From NCBI RefSeq assembly GCF_021389935.1, contig NZ_CP089979.1, positions 1,593,001 through 1,657,000 of the forward strand: DNA of 64,000 nt. Reading direction: 5' to 3'. Below the pieces are notes generated by a model. The model ran no database searches, was not told the DNA's origin, and saw only the letters and a program-made list of their open reading frames with translations. The first letter of the stretch is position 1. The number at the start of each line of letters is the position of its first letter. The translations under genes and the position numbers were made by a program. This DNA comes from Fulvivirga ligni. Lineage in GTDB: Bacteria; Bacteroidota; Bacteroidia; Cytophagales; Cyclobacteriaceae. Positions 1-8,388 of the stretch are shown here, piece after piece.

Positions 1-83
1 CTAAATACAATCAGCTATTAAGAATTGAAGAGGAGCTTGGTGAAACAGCTTATTTCCCTGGAATTAAAGCTTTCAATAAGTAA
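1..83 (+). CDS. eno: Enolase, C-terminal end only (5' end outside the window)
   Basis: The reading frame is open from the first base (first full codon at 3) to TAA at 81-83 and gives 26 residues containing NQLLRIEEELG, followed by a short tail ending in AFNK. This is the well-conserved last helix of enolase, the glycolytic enzyme converting 2-phosphoglycerate to phosphoenolpyruvate. A septum-formation protein of the FtsB/DivIC type follows, an arrangement familiar in Bacteroidota and consistent with the call. Only the last few per cent of the gene is visible, so integrity cannot be judged. Confidence 0.85.
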   Translation, partial: KYNQLLRIEEELGETAYFPGIKAFNK

Positions 84-90
84 TTATAAA

Positions 91-120
91 AGCCCCAGAT
101 TTCTGGGGCTTCTTTTTCTT
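91..120 (+). terminator. Rho-independent terminator after eno
   Basis: An 8-bp perfect stem (AGCCCCAG at 91-98, CTGGGGCT at 103-110) with a four-base loop is followed by a T-rich run. It begins 8 bases after the enolase stop and separates it from the next gene. Confidence 0.85.
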
Positions 121-161
121 CTTATTTTTTGATAACTTAAGAAAACTGATTTTTTCAATAC

Positions 162-446
162 ATGAAATTGCCAAAATTCACAAAGAACTTTTATTTCATA
201 TTCAGCTTTTTCTTTCTGATATGGATGCTTTTTATTGATGCTAACGACTTAATCACTCAGTTTCAATTAAAGCAACAGAAAGACGATCTTGAGGATGAAA
301 AGTCTTACTATCTAGAGAAGATTGAGGATGTGAAGAAAGACAGGCAAGAGCTTTTAAGTAATGATAAATTACTTGAAAAGTTTGCCCGTGAAAAGTATTT
401 CATGAAAAAAGAATCTGAAGATCTATTTGTTATTGTAGAAGAGTAA
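162..446 (+). CDS. Septum formation initiator, FtsB/DivIC family
   Basis: A 94-residue bitopic membrane protein: a short basic N-terminus, one hydrophobic segment at about residues 10-26, then a charged, heptad-like coiled coil at about 33-70 and a short C-terminal domain. Size and layout are those of FtsB/DivIC, which form part of the divisome core with FtsL and FtsQ and act in the periplasm. Its place just after eno supports this. Family members diverge strongly in sequence, so assignment rests on architecture and context more than on motifs; which of FtsB or DivIC names fits cannot be decided here. Confidence 0.75.
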   Translation: MKLPKFTKNFYFIFSFFFLIWMLFIDANDLITQFQLKQQKDDLEDEKSYYLEKIEDVKKDRQELLSNDKLLEKFAREKYFMKKESEDLFVIVEE

Positions 447-452
447 GTCTTC

Positions 453-1532
453 TTACAATAAATCCAAATCAAATTTTCCTGCCACTTCATTTAAGTCCTG
501 CACTACCTTCGGATTTAATGGTATACCAGAGATAACTCTCTCTCTCTCAGCTTCTCTTTCCGGATCTCCTGGTATCAATACCTTCTTGCCTGGCACTGCT
601 TTCGTATTTCTAAATCTTTGAATCCAATTATCCATGTGTTCTTTGAATTCATCGGCAGGCCTGAAAGCATCTATCCTCATTGCACCTAGAAAATGACCAA
701 GCCCTTCACCCACTGGATCTTTGGCTAGTGGAAGAAAGCTTACAAATGGTGGAGCCCATGGGCCGTAGTTAGCACCTGAGAAAACGGCAGAGAAGATATC
801 TACTATAGAGCCCAAAGCGTATCCCTTATGACTGCCATGTTCTCTATCACTACCGAGTGGAAGTAAAGCACCTCCATCTTTAAGCTCAAATGGATTGGTA
901 GATGTTTCGCCATCTCTATTTTGGATCCAGCCTTCCGGAGCATCTTTTTCCTGTCTTTGTAATATTTCAAGCTTGCCATTGGCCGCTGTGGTTGTGGCCA
1001 TATCTGCTACAAATAATGGTTGGTCTTTAGTAGGAATGGCCACAGCAATAGGATTTGTACCTAACATTCTCTCTGTAGCAAAAGTTGGAGCAACCAAAGG
1101 GCTGGCATTAGTCATAGCCATACCCACCATATCCTTTTCAGCGGCTAACATGGCATGATACCCAGCTATTCCAAAATGATTGGAATTCTTGACACTAACC
1201 CATCCTGTTCCCACATTTTTAGCTTTCTCCATGGCAATTTCCATAGCTTTTATGGCTATGACAAGCCCTAGTCCCCTATCTCCGTCAATAACTGCGGTGC
1301 TGGGGGTTTCATGTAGAATTTTTACATTTGGCGTAGCATTGATTCTTCCAGCTTCCCATAATCTAACATAACCCGTTAATCGAGCTACTCCATGAGAATC
1401 TATACCGCGAAGATCCGCCTTTATCAAAACATCAGTAGCTTGCTCTGCTTCATCATTAGGACAACCCATTTTCAAGAAAACGGATTTTGTAAATGCTCTT
1501 AGCTTATTTTCAGGGTATGTTATGTTCTCCAT
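453..1532 (-). CDS. Ldh2/malate dehydrogenase-type oxidoreductase
   Basis: A 359-residue NAD(P)-dependent oxidoreductase of the Ldh2 (malate/L-lactate/ureidoglycolate dehydrogenase, Pfam Ldh_2) family, unrelated to Rossmann-fold lactate dehydrogenases. Visible family signatures are DSHGVARL with His47, NSNHFGIAGYH with His119, and a later GSHKGYALG. I chose ATG at 1532 because the longer reading begins with TTG at 1541, inside a good -7 promoter box. It faces the FtsB-like gene tail to tail (stops 6 bases apart). The substrate is not readable from sequence; malate, lactate, sulfolactate or ureidoglycolate are all used in the family. Confidence 0.8.
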   Translation of the reverse strand: MENITYPENKLRAFTKSVFLKMGCPNDEAEQATDVLIKADLRGIDSHGVARLTGYVRLWEAGRINATPNVKILHETPSTAVIDGDRGLGLVIAIKAMEIAMEKAKNVGTGWVSVKNSNHFGIAGYHAMLAAEKDMVGMAMTNASPLVAPTFATERMLGTNPIAVAIPTKDQPLFVADMATTTAANGKLEILQRQEKDAPEGWIQNRDGETSTNPFELKDGGALLPLGSDREHGSHKGYALGSIVDIFSAVFSGANYGPWAPPFVSFLPLAKDPVGEGLGHFLGAMRIDAFRPADEFKEHMDNWIQRFRNTKAVPGKKVLIPGDPEREAERERVISGIPLNPKVVQDLNEVAGKFDLDLL

Positions 1533-1538
1533 AGGTGG

Positions 1539-1546
1539 CAAATTTA
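1539..1546 (-). promoter_or_regulatory. -7 box (TAAATTTG) of the Ldh2-family gene
   Basis: On the minus strand TAAATTTGCC matches the Bacteroidota -7 consensus TAnnTTTG and lies only 6 bases before the ATG at 1532. Transcription from it would start at or next to the start codon. Confidence 0.45.
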
Positions 1547-1589
1547 TATTATATATGTTCTAACATAAAATTGTGCAGGTTAAAAATGC

Positions 1590-2504
1590 CTATAAAGAAT
1601 GAAGTACTCCTTCTTTCAATGAGTAGGTGGAGACTTTTATAGCATTGAAAAAATGCTGTTTTAATAACCAATGAATGATGCTGCTTGCTACCACAATCAT
1701 ATCTACGCGCATTTCGATCATGCCTGGAATAGCCATTCTGCCATCACGGTCATTAGTAATGATCTTGTTGTGAATGTGCTCATAAGCCTCGAGGGTGAGA
1801 GGTAATTCACTATCAGTATCGTTAAAACTAAGGTTGAATTGATGGCAATATATCTCACTTAATGTATCAAATGTTCCCGAAGAGCCAATCATGTCAACAG
1901 GTTGAAAATGTTTGATCTTCTCAATAAGAGGAGTTAGTTGTTGGCCTAAATATTCTTCCAGCTTCGCAAGTTCATCTTTAGTTATTGGATCATGATGATG
2001 AAACTGGTCTAAAAGCCTTTGAGCTCCTATCTCAAAACTTTGTTTCCATAAAACTTCATTTTCATTGCCAATGATAAATTCTATACTTCCACCTCCTATA
2101 TCAATAATGAGTACTGGGGATGAACCAAGTGTCACAGCATTCTTTACTCCATTGTAGATGTACTGGGCTTCGGTGTCACCACTTATTATATCTACAGAAA
2201 TGCCGGTATTTTCCTTTATATGGCTCACTACTTCTTTTGAATTGTTAGCATTTCTAAATGCACTTGTCGCAAAAGCATATACTTCATCTACCTTGTGTTT
2301 TTTAATAGTTTCTGCGAAAGATGATAACACTTTTGTTGCTCTATCCAGGCCTTCTTGAGTAATCATACCATGACTAATTCCTCCTTTCCCAATTCTTACA
2401 GGAGTTTTGATGGAGTATGTTATTTTAAAACCACTATCCTCCAGCTCAGCTATTAACAAATGAAATGTATTGGTACCACAGTCTATGATGGCTACTTTCC
2501 TCAT
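1590..2504 (-). CDS. Ppx/GppA-family exopolyphosphatase/phosphatase
   Basis: A 304-residue protein of the ASKHA-fold Ppx/GppA family, which hydrolyses polyphosphate or pppGpp. Motifs in order: phosphate-1 loop DCGTNTFHLL (8-17), TSAFR (80-84), SGDTEAQYIYNG with the likely catalytic Glu112, phosphate-2 loop IDIGGGSIEF (134-143) and GSSGT (207-211). It is the short, single-catalytic-unit form, lacking the C-terminal HD-like and helical domains of E. coli Ppx (about 500 residues). It is divergently transcribed from the acyl-CoA carboxylase gene. Ppx and GppA activities cannot be told apart by eye. Confidence 0.85.
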   Translation of the reverse strand: MRKVAIIDCGTNTFHLLIAELEDSGFKITYSIKTPVRIGKGGISHGMITQEGLDRATKVLSSFAETIKKHKVDEVYAFATSAFRNANNSKEVVSHIKENTGISVDIISGDTEAQYIYNGVKNAVTLGSSPVLIIDIGGGSIEFIIGNENEVLWKQSFEIGAQRLLDQFHHHDPITKDELAKLEEYLGQQLTPLIEKIKHFQPVDMIGSSGTFDTLSEIYCHQFNLSFNDTDSELPLTLEAYEHIHNKIITNDRDGRMAIPGMIEMRVDMIVVASSIIHWLLKQHFFNAIKVSTYSLKEGVLHSL

Positions 2505-2550
2505 AATTCTAATTTTTTCTGAATTTAGAGAATGTCTATAATCCCAGCAG

Positions 2551-2560
2551 CCACATGTGG
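2551..2560. promoter_or_regulatory. 10-bp palindrome CCACATGTGG in a divergent promoter region
   Basis: A perfect 10-bp palindrome lies between the divergent ppx and carboxylase genes, 40 bases upstream of the carboxylase -7 box, with a second small palindrome ATTCGAAT at 2568-2575. It could be an operator; no regulator is identified. Confidence 0.25.
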
Positions 2561-2599
2561 AAAATATATTCGAATCGGGTGATTGCTAGTCAATTTCTT

Positions 2600-2607
2600 T
2601 ATATTTG
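2600..2607 (+). promoter_or_regulatory. -7 box (TATATTTG) of the acyl-CoA carboxylase gene
   Basis: TATATTTG matches TAnnTTTG and sits 23 bases before the ATG at 2631. It argues against the upstream in-frame TTG at 2583, which would be upstream of the transcription start. Confidence 0.5.
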
Positions 2608-2630
2608 ATTATACAGAAATAACGCTAAAA

Positions 2631-4220
2631 ATGGACGAAAATAAATCAAAGAAACCTGTTTACACCCTACCTACAAACCAAGAGAAATATGAACTTCTAA
2701 AGCAGAAGGAAAAAGAAGCTTTAGTGGGAGGTGGAGAAGCAAGAGTACAAGCTCAGCATGATAAGGGTAAATTAACGGCAAGAGAAAGGATCGATCTATT
2801 AATGGATGAAGGTTCTTTTGAGGAAATAGGCCAATTTGTAATGCACAGATGCAAAGATTTTGGTCTTGACAAGCAATATTACCCCGGTGATGGAGTAATT
2901 ACTGGCTATGGTACTGTAAATGGTCGATTGGTTTATGTGTTTTCACAGGACTTTACTGTTTTTGGAGGATCCTTGTCTGAAACTCATGCAGAGAAGATTG
3001 TGAAAATAATGGATTTAGCCATGCAAAATGGTGCTCCTTTAATAGGGCTGAACGATTCTGGTGGTGCTCGTATTCAGGAAGGGGTAGTGTCATTAGGTGG
3101 CTATGCTGATATATTTTACAGAAACACCCTGGCCTCAGGTGTGATTCCTCAAATTTCGGCGATTATGGGCCCATGTGCAGGTGGTGCAGTTTATTCGCCA
3201 GCCATAACAGATTTCATCTTCATGGTGGAAAATACCTCATATATGTTCGTTACGGGGCCAAATGTAGTGAAAACTGTAACACAGGAAACAGTTACTGCCG
3301 AAGAACTAGGTGGAGCAAGTGCCCATAGTACAAAAAGTGGTGTAACACATTTCGCTAGTGCGAATGAAGCTGTATGTATAAATGAGATTAAACAGCTGTT
3401 GAGTTATGTGCCGCAGAATTGTGAGGAAGATGCTCCTGTTTATCCTTATGATTTAAAAGATGATGAAAGTGTACCCGCCCTAGATAATATAATCCCTGAT
3501 AACCCTAATCAGCCATATGATATGCGTGAGATTATTAACCAATTGGTTGATGCGGATAGTTTTATGGAGGTGCATAAGAACTTCGCTGAAAATATTGTAG
3601 TTGGTATGGCCAGAATAGGAGGAAGAAGTATTGGTATTGTTGGCAACCAACCTGCATCGTTGGCGGGGGTTCTGGATATTGATGCCAGTACCAAAGGAGC
3701 TAGATTTGTTCGTTTCTGCGACTGTTTTAATATCCCTTTGCTTGTTTTGGAAGATGTTCCGGGCTTTTTACCAGGTACGGATCAGGAATGGAATGGCATA
3801 ATTACCAATGGTGCTAAGTTACTATACGCCTTTAGCGAAGCCACAGTGCCTAGAATCACTGTAATTACAAGAAAGGCTTATGGAGGAGCTTATGATGTAA
3901 TGAACTCTAAACACATAGGTGCTGATATGAATTATGCCTGGCCAATGGCTGAGATTGCTGTAATGGGAGCCAAAGGTGCGGCTGAAATCATATTTAAAAG
4001 AGAGATTGCCGCAGCCGACGATAAAGAGGCTAAGTTGCAGGAGAAGATAGATGAGTATACAGAGAAATTCGCCAATCCATATAGAGCTGCACACAGGGGC
4101 TATATAGATGAGGTTATTTTACCATCTAATACTCGAACTAAGCTAATTAAGGCTTTTAAGATGCTAGAAAATAAGGTAGCTACTTTGCCAAAGAAAAAGC
4201 ATGGTAATATTCCGTTGTAA
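2631..4220 (+). CDS. Acyl-CoA carboxylase beta (carboxyltransferase) subunit, propionyl-CoA type
   Basis: A 529-residue biotin-dependent carboxyltransferase. It contains [20 protein letters not shown] near the N-terminus, the acyl-CoA pocket [14 protein letters not shown], the oxyanion loop [12 protein letters not shown], and in the second half PGFLPG and [11 protein letters not shown], as in propionyl-/methylmalonyl-CoA carboxylase beta subunits. It transfers carboxyl from carboxybiotin to an acyl-CoA in the cytoplasm. No biotin carboxylase or biotin carrier gene is nearby, so its partner is encoded elsewhere, or it could belong to a sodium-pumping decarboxylase. The start at 2631 is set by the -7 box. 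The M42 peptidase gene follows 49 bases later. Confidence 0.9.
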   Translation: MDENKSKKPVYTLPTNQEKYELLKQKEKEALVGGGEARVQAQHDKGKLTARERIDLLMDEGSFEEIGQFVMHRCKDFGLDKQYYPGDGVITGYGTVNGRLVYVFSQDFTVFGGSLSETHAEKIVKIMDLAMQNGAPLIGLNDSGGARIQEGVVSLGGYADIFYRNTLASGVIPQISAIMGPCAGGAVYSPAITDFIFMVENTSYMFVTGPNVVKTVTQETVTAEELGGASAHSTKSGVTHFASANEAVCINEIKQLLSYVPQNCEEDAPVYPYDLKDDESVPALDNIIPDNPNQPYDMREIINQLVDADSFMEVHKNFAENIVVGMARIGGRSIGIVGNQPASLAGVLDIDASTKGARFVRFCDCFNIPLLVLEDVPGFLPGTDQEWNGIITNGAKLLYAFSEATVPRITVITRKAYGGAYDVMNSKHIGADMNYAWPMAEIAVMGAKGAAEIIFKREIAAADDKEAKLQEKIDEYTEKFANPYRAAHRGYIDEVILPSNTRTKLIKAFKMLENKVATLPKKKHGNIPL

Positions 4221-4269
4221 GATGTTGGTTACGAAGGATGTAATTTTATTTTAAAATTGAAGTGAAAGA

Positions 4270-5340
4270 ATGGATAAGAAAAGTAAATCTTTTTTAGAGA
4301 AATATTTAAATAATGCCTCTCCTACCGGATTTGAGTCTTCCGGACAGGAGATATGGTTAGATTATGTAAAGCCTTATATAGATGAATACTTTACAGATAC
4401 CTATGGAACTGTAGTAGGAGTCATTAACCCAAGTGCTGATTATAAGGTAGTTATAGAAGCGCATGCGGATGAAATATCCTGGTTTGTGAACTACATCAAT
4501 GATGATGGCTATATTTATGTTCAACGTAATGGAGGTTCTGATCATCAGATAGCACCTTCAAAAAGAGTCAATATACATACTGATAATGGTATAGTAAAAG
4601 GTGTATTTGGTTGGCCTGCCATACATGTTCGCAGTAAAGAAAATGAGGAAAAACCTACATTAAAGAATATTATCGTGGATGTAGGCTGTGAGAGTAAAGA
4701 AGAGGTAGAAAAGCTGGGAATACACGTAGGTAGTGTAATGACATTCGATGACGAACTTCTTGAGTTAAACAAAAATTATTGGGCAGGGCGGGCTCTGGAT
4801 AATCGAATGGGAGGCTTTATGATTGCCGAAGTAGCAAGAAGGCTTAAGGAGAATGGTAAGCAATTACCTTTCGGATTGTACATCGTAAATGCAGTGCAGG
4901 AGGAAGTGGGCTTAAGAGGCGCTCAAATGATTGCGCAACGCATAAAGCCGGATTTGGCCATTGTTACAGATGTGTGTCATGAAACTACTTCACCACTTTA
5001 TGATAGAATACAAAGTGGCCTGCAAAAGGCTGGTAAGGGTCCTGTGTTAACCTATGGTCCTGCAGTGCATAATAATGTTCTGAAATTAATTATTGAGGCT
5101 GCTGAAAAGGCCAAAATTCCTTTTCAAAGAGCGGCTGCAAGCAGGGCTACAGGCACTGATACTGATGCCTTTGCGTACTCTAATGAGGGAGTAGCTTCAG
5201 CACTTATATCACTTCCTCTAAAATATATGCATACTACGGTAGAAACTGTGCATAAAGATGATGTGGAGAATGTAATCAAACTCATATATGAATTCCTGCT
5301 AAAAGTGAAGAACGGTCAGGATTTTCGTTATATCAAATAA
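4270..5340 (+). CDS. M42-family metallo-aminopeptidase
   Basis: A 356-residue peptidase of the M42 (glutamyl aminopeptidase/endoglucanase-like, TET) family. The expected dinuclear metal and catalytic residues are all visible: EAHADE (His65, Asp67), RALDNRMGG (Asp177), VQEEVGLRG (Glu211-Glu212), TDVCHET (Asp234) and a C-terminal MHTTVETVH. The usual insertion between residues about 75 and 165, the dimerisation domain of these oligomeric enzymes, is present. No signal peptide, so cytoplasmic peptide turnover is expected. It is followed by a strong terminator. Confidence 0.88.
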   Translation: MDKKSKSFLEKYLNNASPTGFESSGQEIWLDYVKPYIDEYFTDTYGTVVGVINPSADYKVVIEAHADEISWFVNYINDDGYIYVQRNGGSDHQIAPSKRVNIHTDNGIVKGVFGWPAIHVRSKENEEKPTLKNIIVDVGCESKEEVEKLGIHVGSVMTFDDELLELNKNYWAGRALDNRMGGFMIAEVARRLKENGKQLPFGLYIVNAVQEEVGLRGAQMIAQRIKPDLAIVTDVCHETTSPLYDRIQSGLQKAGKGPVLTYGPAVHNNVLKLIIEAAEKAKIPFQRAAASRATGTDTDAFAYSNEGVASALISLPLKYMHTTVETVHKDDVENVIKLIYEFLLKVKNGQDFRYIK

Positions 5341-5341
5341 G

Positions 5342-5396
5342 AAACCTTACTTCCCAATTTAGGAGAAATTTTCCTGAATTGGGAAGGTTTTAATTT
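5342..5396 (+). terminator. Terminator after the M42 peptidase gene
   Basis: A long imperfect stem starts 2 bases after the stop: AAACC plus CTTCCCAATT pair with AATTGGGAAG plus GGTTT, with the internal arms AGGA/TCCT and a short loop, then TTTTAATTT. Confidence 0.8.
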
Positions 5397-5446
5397 AACC
5401 CTCCTTTAAAAACCCTCTTTACAAGCAGATAGATCACTTTTGATAG

Positions 5447-5463
5447 TTGGCACTGGCTTTGGA
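5447..5463 (+). promoter_or_regulatory. Possible sigma-54 (-24/-12) promoter before the YfiR gene
   Basis: TTGGCACTGGCTTTGGA carries TGGCAC, five bases, then TTG in the correct register for an RpoN promoter; only the final C of the -12 TTGC is replaced (by G). It ends 29 bases before the start codon. No TAnnTTTG box is seen in this gap. Confidence 0.4.
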
Positions 5464-5492
5464 TGTAAGAAAACTGTCCAACTAGTATAATT

Positions 5493-6017
5493 ATGAAAAT
5501 ATTAAAATCTGCAACAGTACTGACAGTTTTTCTACTGTCGGGGTTCTTTGGAACAGCACAGGCACAGGGAAGGCCAATTCATGAAATTCACTCGATGATG
5601 ATTTATAACTTCATCAAGTATATTCAGTGGCCAAGCTCAGATCAGTCTCAGAATTTTGTGATTGCCGTAATTGGTGATGATGAAGTGTACAATACCTTGA
5701 ACACTTGGTATGGAGGAAAATTACGCGGGAATAAGAAGTTTGTAGTGAAGAAATTCGGTAGTCCATCTGAAATTTCTGAATGCCACATCTTATATGTAGC
5801 GAAGGGAAGTAGCAAAGATTTTGACACTATCAAAGGTCAGTTAGCAAACAAATCTACATTGATCATAACAGACAAGCCAGGATTAGGTGAGAAGGGTAGT
5901 GGAATCAACTTTAGAACGGTGAATAATAAATTGGCCTTTGAATTAAATCAAAAGGTAATTGAAGAATCACGTTTGAAAGTTTCGGGTCAGCTGTCTAGTA
6001 TGGCCATATTAATATAA
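5493..6017 (+). CDS. YfiR-family periplasmic protein
   Basis: A 174-residue secreted protein with a clear signal peptide (basic MKILK, hydrophobic core, AQAQ before about residue 25). The mature part matches the YfiR family (DUF4154): an early YNFIKYIQWP helix, then a VIAVIGDD strand and a terminal segment ending in SSMAIL. In Pseudomonas YfiR is a periplasmic repressor of the cyclase YfiN; no diguanylate cyclase gene is adjacent here, so the role may differ. A short two-cysteine pattern as in classical YfiR is not obvious: I see a single Cys, in SECHILYVA. The upstream gap offers a sigma-54-like promoter. Confidence 0.75.
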   Translation: MKILKSATVLTVFLLSGFFGTAQAQGRPIHEIHSMMIYNFIKYIQWPSSDQSQNFVIAVIGDDEVYNTLNTWYGGKLRGNKKFVVKKFGSPSEISECHILYVAKGSSKDFDTIKGQLANKSTLIITDKPGLGEKGSGINFRTVNNKLAFELNQKVIEESRLKVSGQLSSMAILI

Positions 6018-6142
6018 CAAGACATTATTTTTTTAGCTTTTGGTATCAATTAGTATAATGCTCAAGAATATCATTGTATTAGTGCTATGTAAACATTGCA
6101 AAAGGAACTTTGCAGGTGTGAAAAATACGATTGATATAACTA

Positions 6143-6227
6143 GGTGGACTATTTGAGTTCATTAGACTAAATATGGTAAAGGCCCTGCCTTTACCATATT
6201 GATACCTTCAATTTTTTATTGTCCACC
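6143..6227. repeat. Nested inverted repeats in the gap before the metal-receptor gene
   Basis: An inner hairpin has 14-bp perfect arms (AATATGGTAAAGGC at 6170-6183, complement at 6187-6200) and a 3-base loop. It lies inside an outer pair GGTGGAC (6143-6149) / GTCCACC (6221-6227). A further GATCAA/TTGATC pair follows at about 6232-6250. The inner hairpin is followed by a T-rich stretch after about 12 bases, so it may be a terminator, but the nesting suggests a structured RNA or a remnant of a small mobile repeat. The rest of the 273-base gap 6018-6290 holds nothing I recognise. Confidence 0.5.
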
Positions 6228-6290
6228 AAGTGATCAAGATTTATTGATCGGATTTTTTAAACTTTTATTTTTTCAGCCGTAACTTTAAAA

Positions 6291-7076
6291 ATGCATGATT
6301 ACGGCACTATGAAATTAACAGATCAAATGGGTTATGAGGTTATCATACCTCATAACCCTAAGATCGTCTCTCTCGTCCCCTCAATTACAGAACTCCTCTT
6401 TGATTTACAGTTAGAATCCACCATACTCGGAGTTACTAAATTTTGCATACATCCTTCAAGTAAAGTTTCTGATCTGCCCAAGATAGGAGGTACTAAAAAT
6501 TTCCATTTTGATAAAATAGATTCCCTAAAGCCAGATCTTATTATTGGTAATAGAGAGGAGAATTATAAAGATGGTATTCTAGAGCTGAAAAAGCATTATC
6601 CCGTATGGATGAGTGATATCAATACCCTTGATGAAGCTCTTGAAATGATTTGTCAAATAGGCCTTTTTACTGATAGAGAGGTTTTGGCTAATGAATTGAT
6701 CTCCCAAATTAAATCCGAGGAAGCATTACTAGCAAAGAGGGCACCTAAAAGGGTCCTTTATCTCATTTGGAGAAAACCGTATATGTTAGCAGGTAAGAAT
6801 ACCTTTATTGACCATATGCTGGAGAAGATAGGCTTTATTAATGCAGTGGAAGGTGTTGACAGATACCCTGCGCTCACTTTAGAGGAAATGATAGCACTAT
6901 CTCCGGAGCATATCTTTCTATCATCTGAGCCATTTCCTTTTCAGAAGAAGCACATTGAGGAGTTTGAATCAATCGTGCCCAGAGCTAACATCCATCTGGT
7001 CGATGGTGAAATGTTCTCCTGGTATGGATCACGATTGACTCAAGCTTTTCCTTATTTCCAGTCTTTAGTTTTTTGA
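6291..7076 (+). CDS. Helical-backbone metal receptor (BtuF/FepB-type substrate-binding fold), no signal peptide
   Basis: A 261-residue protein of the Peripla_BP_2 family, which binds vitamin B12, haem or iron-siderophores for ABC importers. The pattern KIVSLVPSITELLFDL near residue 25, then ILGVTKFC and SLKPDLIIGN, is typical. Unlike BtuF it has no signal peptide or lipobox: the N-terminus is MHDYGTMKLTDQ, so as annotated it would stay in the cytoplasm. An alternative ATG at 6309 does not change that. No permease or ATPase is adjacent. It converges on aroA, the stops overlapping by 12 bases. Substrate unknown. Confidence 0.8.
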   Translation: MHDYGTMKLTDQMGYEVIIPHNPKIVSLVPSITELLFDLQLESTILGVTKFCIHPSSKVSDLPKIGGTKNFHFDKIDSLKPDLIIGNREENYKDGILELKKHYPVWMSDINTLDEALEMICQIGLFTDREVLANELISQIKSEEALLAKRAPKRVLYLIWRKPYMLAGKNTFIDHMLEKIGFINAVEGVDRYPALTLEEMIALSPEHIFLSSEPFPFQKKHIEEFESIVPRANIHLVDGEMFSWYGSRLTQAFPYFQSLVF

Positions 7077-8297
7077 TAAAACAAAGCCCGCTTTTTCCAT
7101 ATCATTCCAGAAACCAGGGTATGACTTGTTCACCACTGAGGGGTCTTTAATCTCCACGCCGGTTTGGGTAGCTAAAGGAGCAAATGCCATGGCCATACGG
7201 TGATCATGATAAGTGTCAAATGATAAACCATTTTGAGAATCAATTCCGGTAGATGGAATGATCTTCCATGAGTTGCCTTCTTCCAGGAGCTTAGCATTGA
7301 ATTTTGATAGCTCATTTTGTAAAGCAGCAATTCTATCCGTTTCTTTAATTCTTAAGCTCTCCAGGCCTACCATATTGCAGGTAATGCCTTTAATAGCACA
7401 AATAACTGATACAGTTTGAGCCAGGTCAGGGCAATGAGTGAAATCAAAGCTTACTTCCTTTTGATGATCACATTTCTCCAAGATGGCACCGACCTCACTA
7501 AATGTAGTTTTAACGCCTAATTCTTTCATGAAATCAGCCATTTTTCTGTCACCTTGAATAGAGTCATCTTTTAAGTTTTTCAACATGACATTAGCCTCAT
7601 TGCTAAGCGCTACAAAGCTATACCAGTAGCTCGCCGCAGACCAGTCCGGCTCTACTTCATAGGCGCATGGGCTATAATTTTGTTTGGCAATCGTGATACT
7701 AGATCCTTCCCAGCTAGCAGCTACACCAAACGCCTTCATTACTGCTAAGGTCATATCTATATAAGGGCGACTACCAATATGACCAGTTAGCTTTATCTTT
7801 AAGCCATTGGGCAATGTGGGAGCTATCATAAGCAATGCAGATATATACTGACTGCTGATGTCGCCGGGAACTTCAAGTTCATCAGTAAGTTGATGAACGA
7901 TCTTTTTTATCTTAATTGGAGGATATCCTTCATTGTTTAAATAGGTAATATCAGCTCCTAGTTTTTGTAATGCTTCAACTAATATTTTGATAGGCCTTTC
8001 TTGCATTCTAGCCGTACCTGTAAGGATTTTTTCATCTTCTTTTACACTGGCAAAGGCTGTTAGGAATCTCATGGTGGTGCCCGCATCTAAAACGTCCCAT
8101 GTGTCATCCTTTAGGTCTAATAACCTTAGCATAGTTTGAGTGTCTCGCGCTTCCGAAATATTTCCTATTTCAGAATTTTCTGAGCATAAAGCATTGATGA
8201 TCAGGGCACGGTTAGCAATACTTTTTGATGCAGGTAGAACAATGGTGGTGTTCTCAATCACATCATGCTTTTCTATATAAATTTTTTTTGAATCCAC
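7065..8297 (-). CDS. aroA: 3-phosphoshikimate 1-carboxyvinyltransferase (EPSP synthase)
   Basis: About 410 residues. It joins shikimate-3-phosphate and phosphoenolpyruvate in the shikimate pathway. Visible motifs: LPASKSIANRALI (substrate-binding Lys and Arg), DAGTTMRFLTAF, QERPIKILVEAL, GDISSQYISALLM, KETDRIAAL and DHRMAMAFAPLA. The GTTMRF loop replaces the G-N-A-G-T-A of classical class I enzymes, as in other Bacteroidota. There is no ATG near the start: GTG at 8297 gives a normal length, while TTG at 8315 or 8318 would add 6-7 residues. It belongs with aroB and pheA on the same strand. Confidence 0.9.
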   Translation of the reverse strand: MDSKKIYIEKHDVIENTTIVLPASKSIANRALIINALCSENSEIGNISEARDTQTMLRLLDLKDDTWDVLDAGTTMRFLTAFASVKEDEKILTGTARMQERPIKILVEALQKLGADITYLNNEGYPPIKIKKIVHQLTDELEVPGDISSQYISALLMIAPTLPNGLKIKLTGHIGSRPYIDMTLAVMKAFGVAASWEGSSITIAKQNYSPCAYEVEPDWSAASYWYSFVALSNEANVMLKNLKDDSIQGDRKMADFMKELGVKTTFSEVGAILEKCDHQKEVSFDFTHCPDLAQTVSVICAIKGITCNMVGLESLRIKETDRIAALQNELSKFNAKLLEEGNSWKIIPSTGIDSQNGLSFDTYHDHRMAMAFAPLATQTGVEIKDPSVVNKSYPGFWNDMEKAGFVLSKN

Positions 8298-8388
8298 GGT
8301 AAGAACTTTTAACAACAATTTTTATAAAATAACGTTTTTAATTTGGCATTATTTGTGATAAATAACTTTAAAACATGTCTATAATCAA

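Noticed and set aside
6058-6156. Small frame of 32 codons starting at ATG 6058
   Set aside because: No signal, helix or recognisable motif, and it overlaps the hairpin region; chance frames of this size are common in A+T-rich DNA.
6018-6290. Cobalamin riboswitch before the BtuF-like gene
   Set aside because: The conserved B12-box (GCCACTG-type) is missing; the hairpins do not match the known fold.
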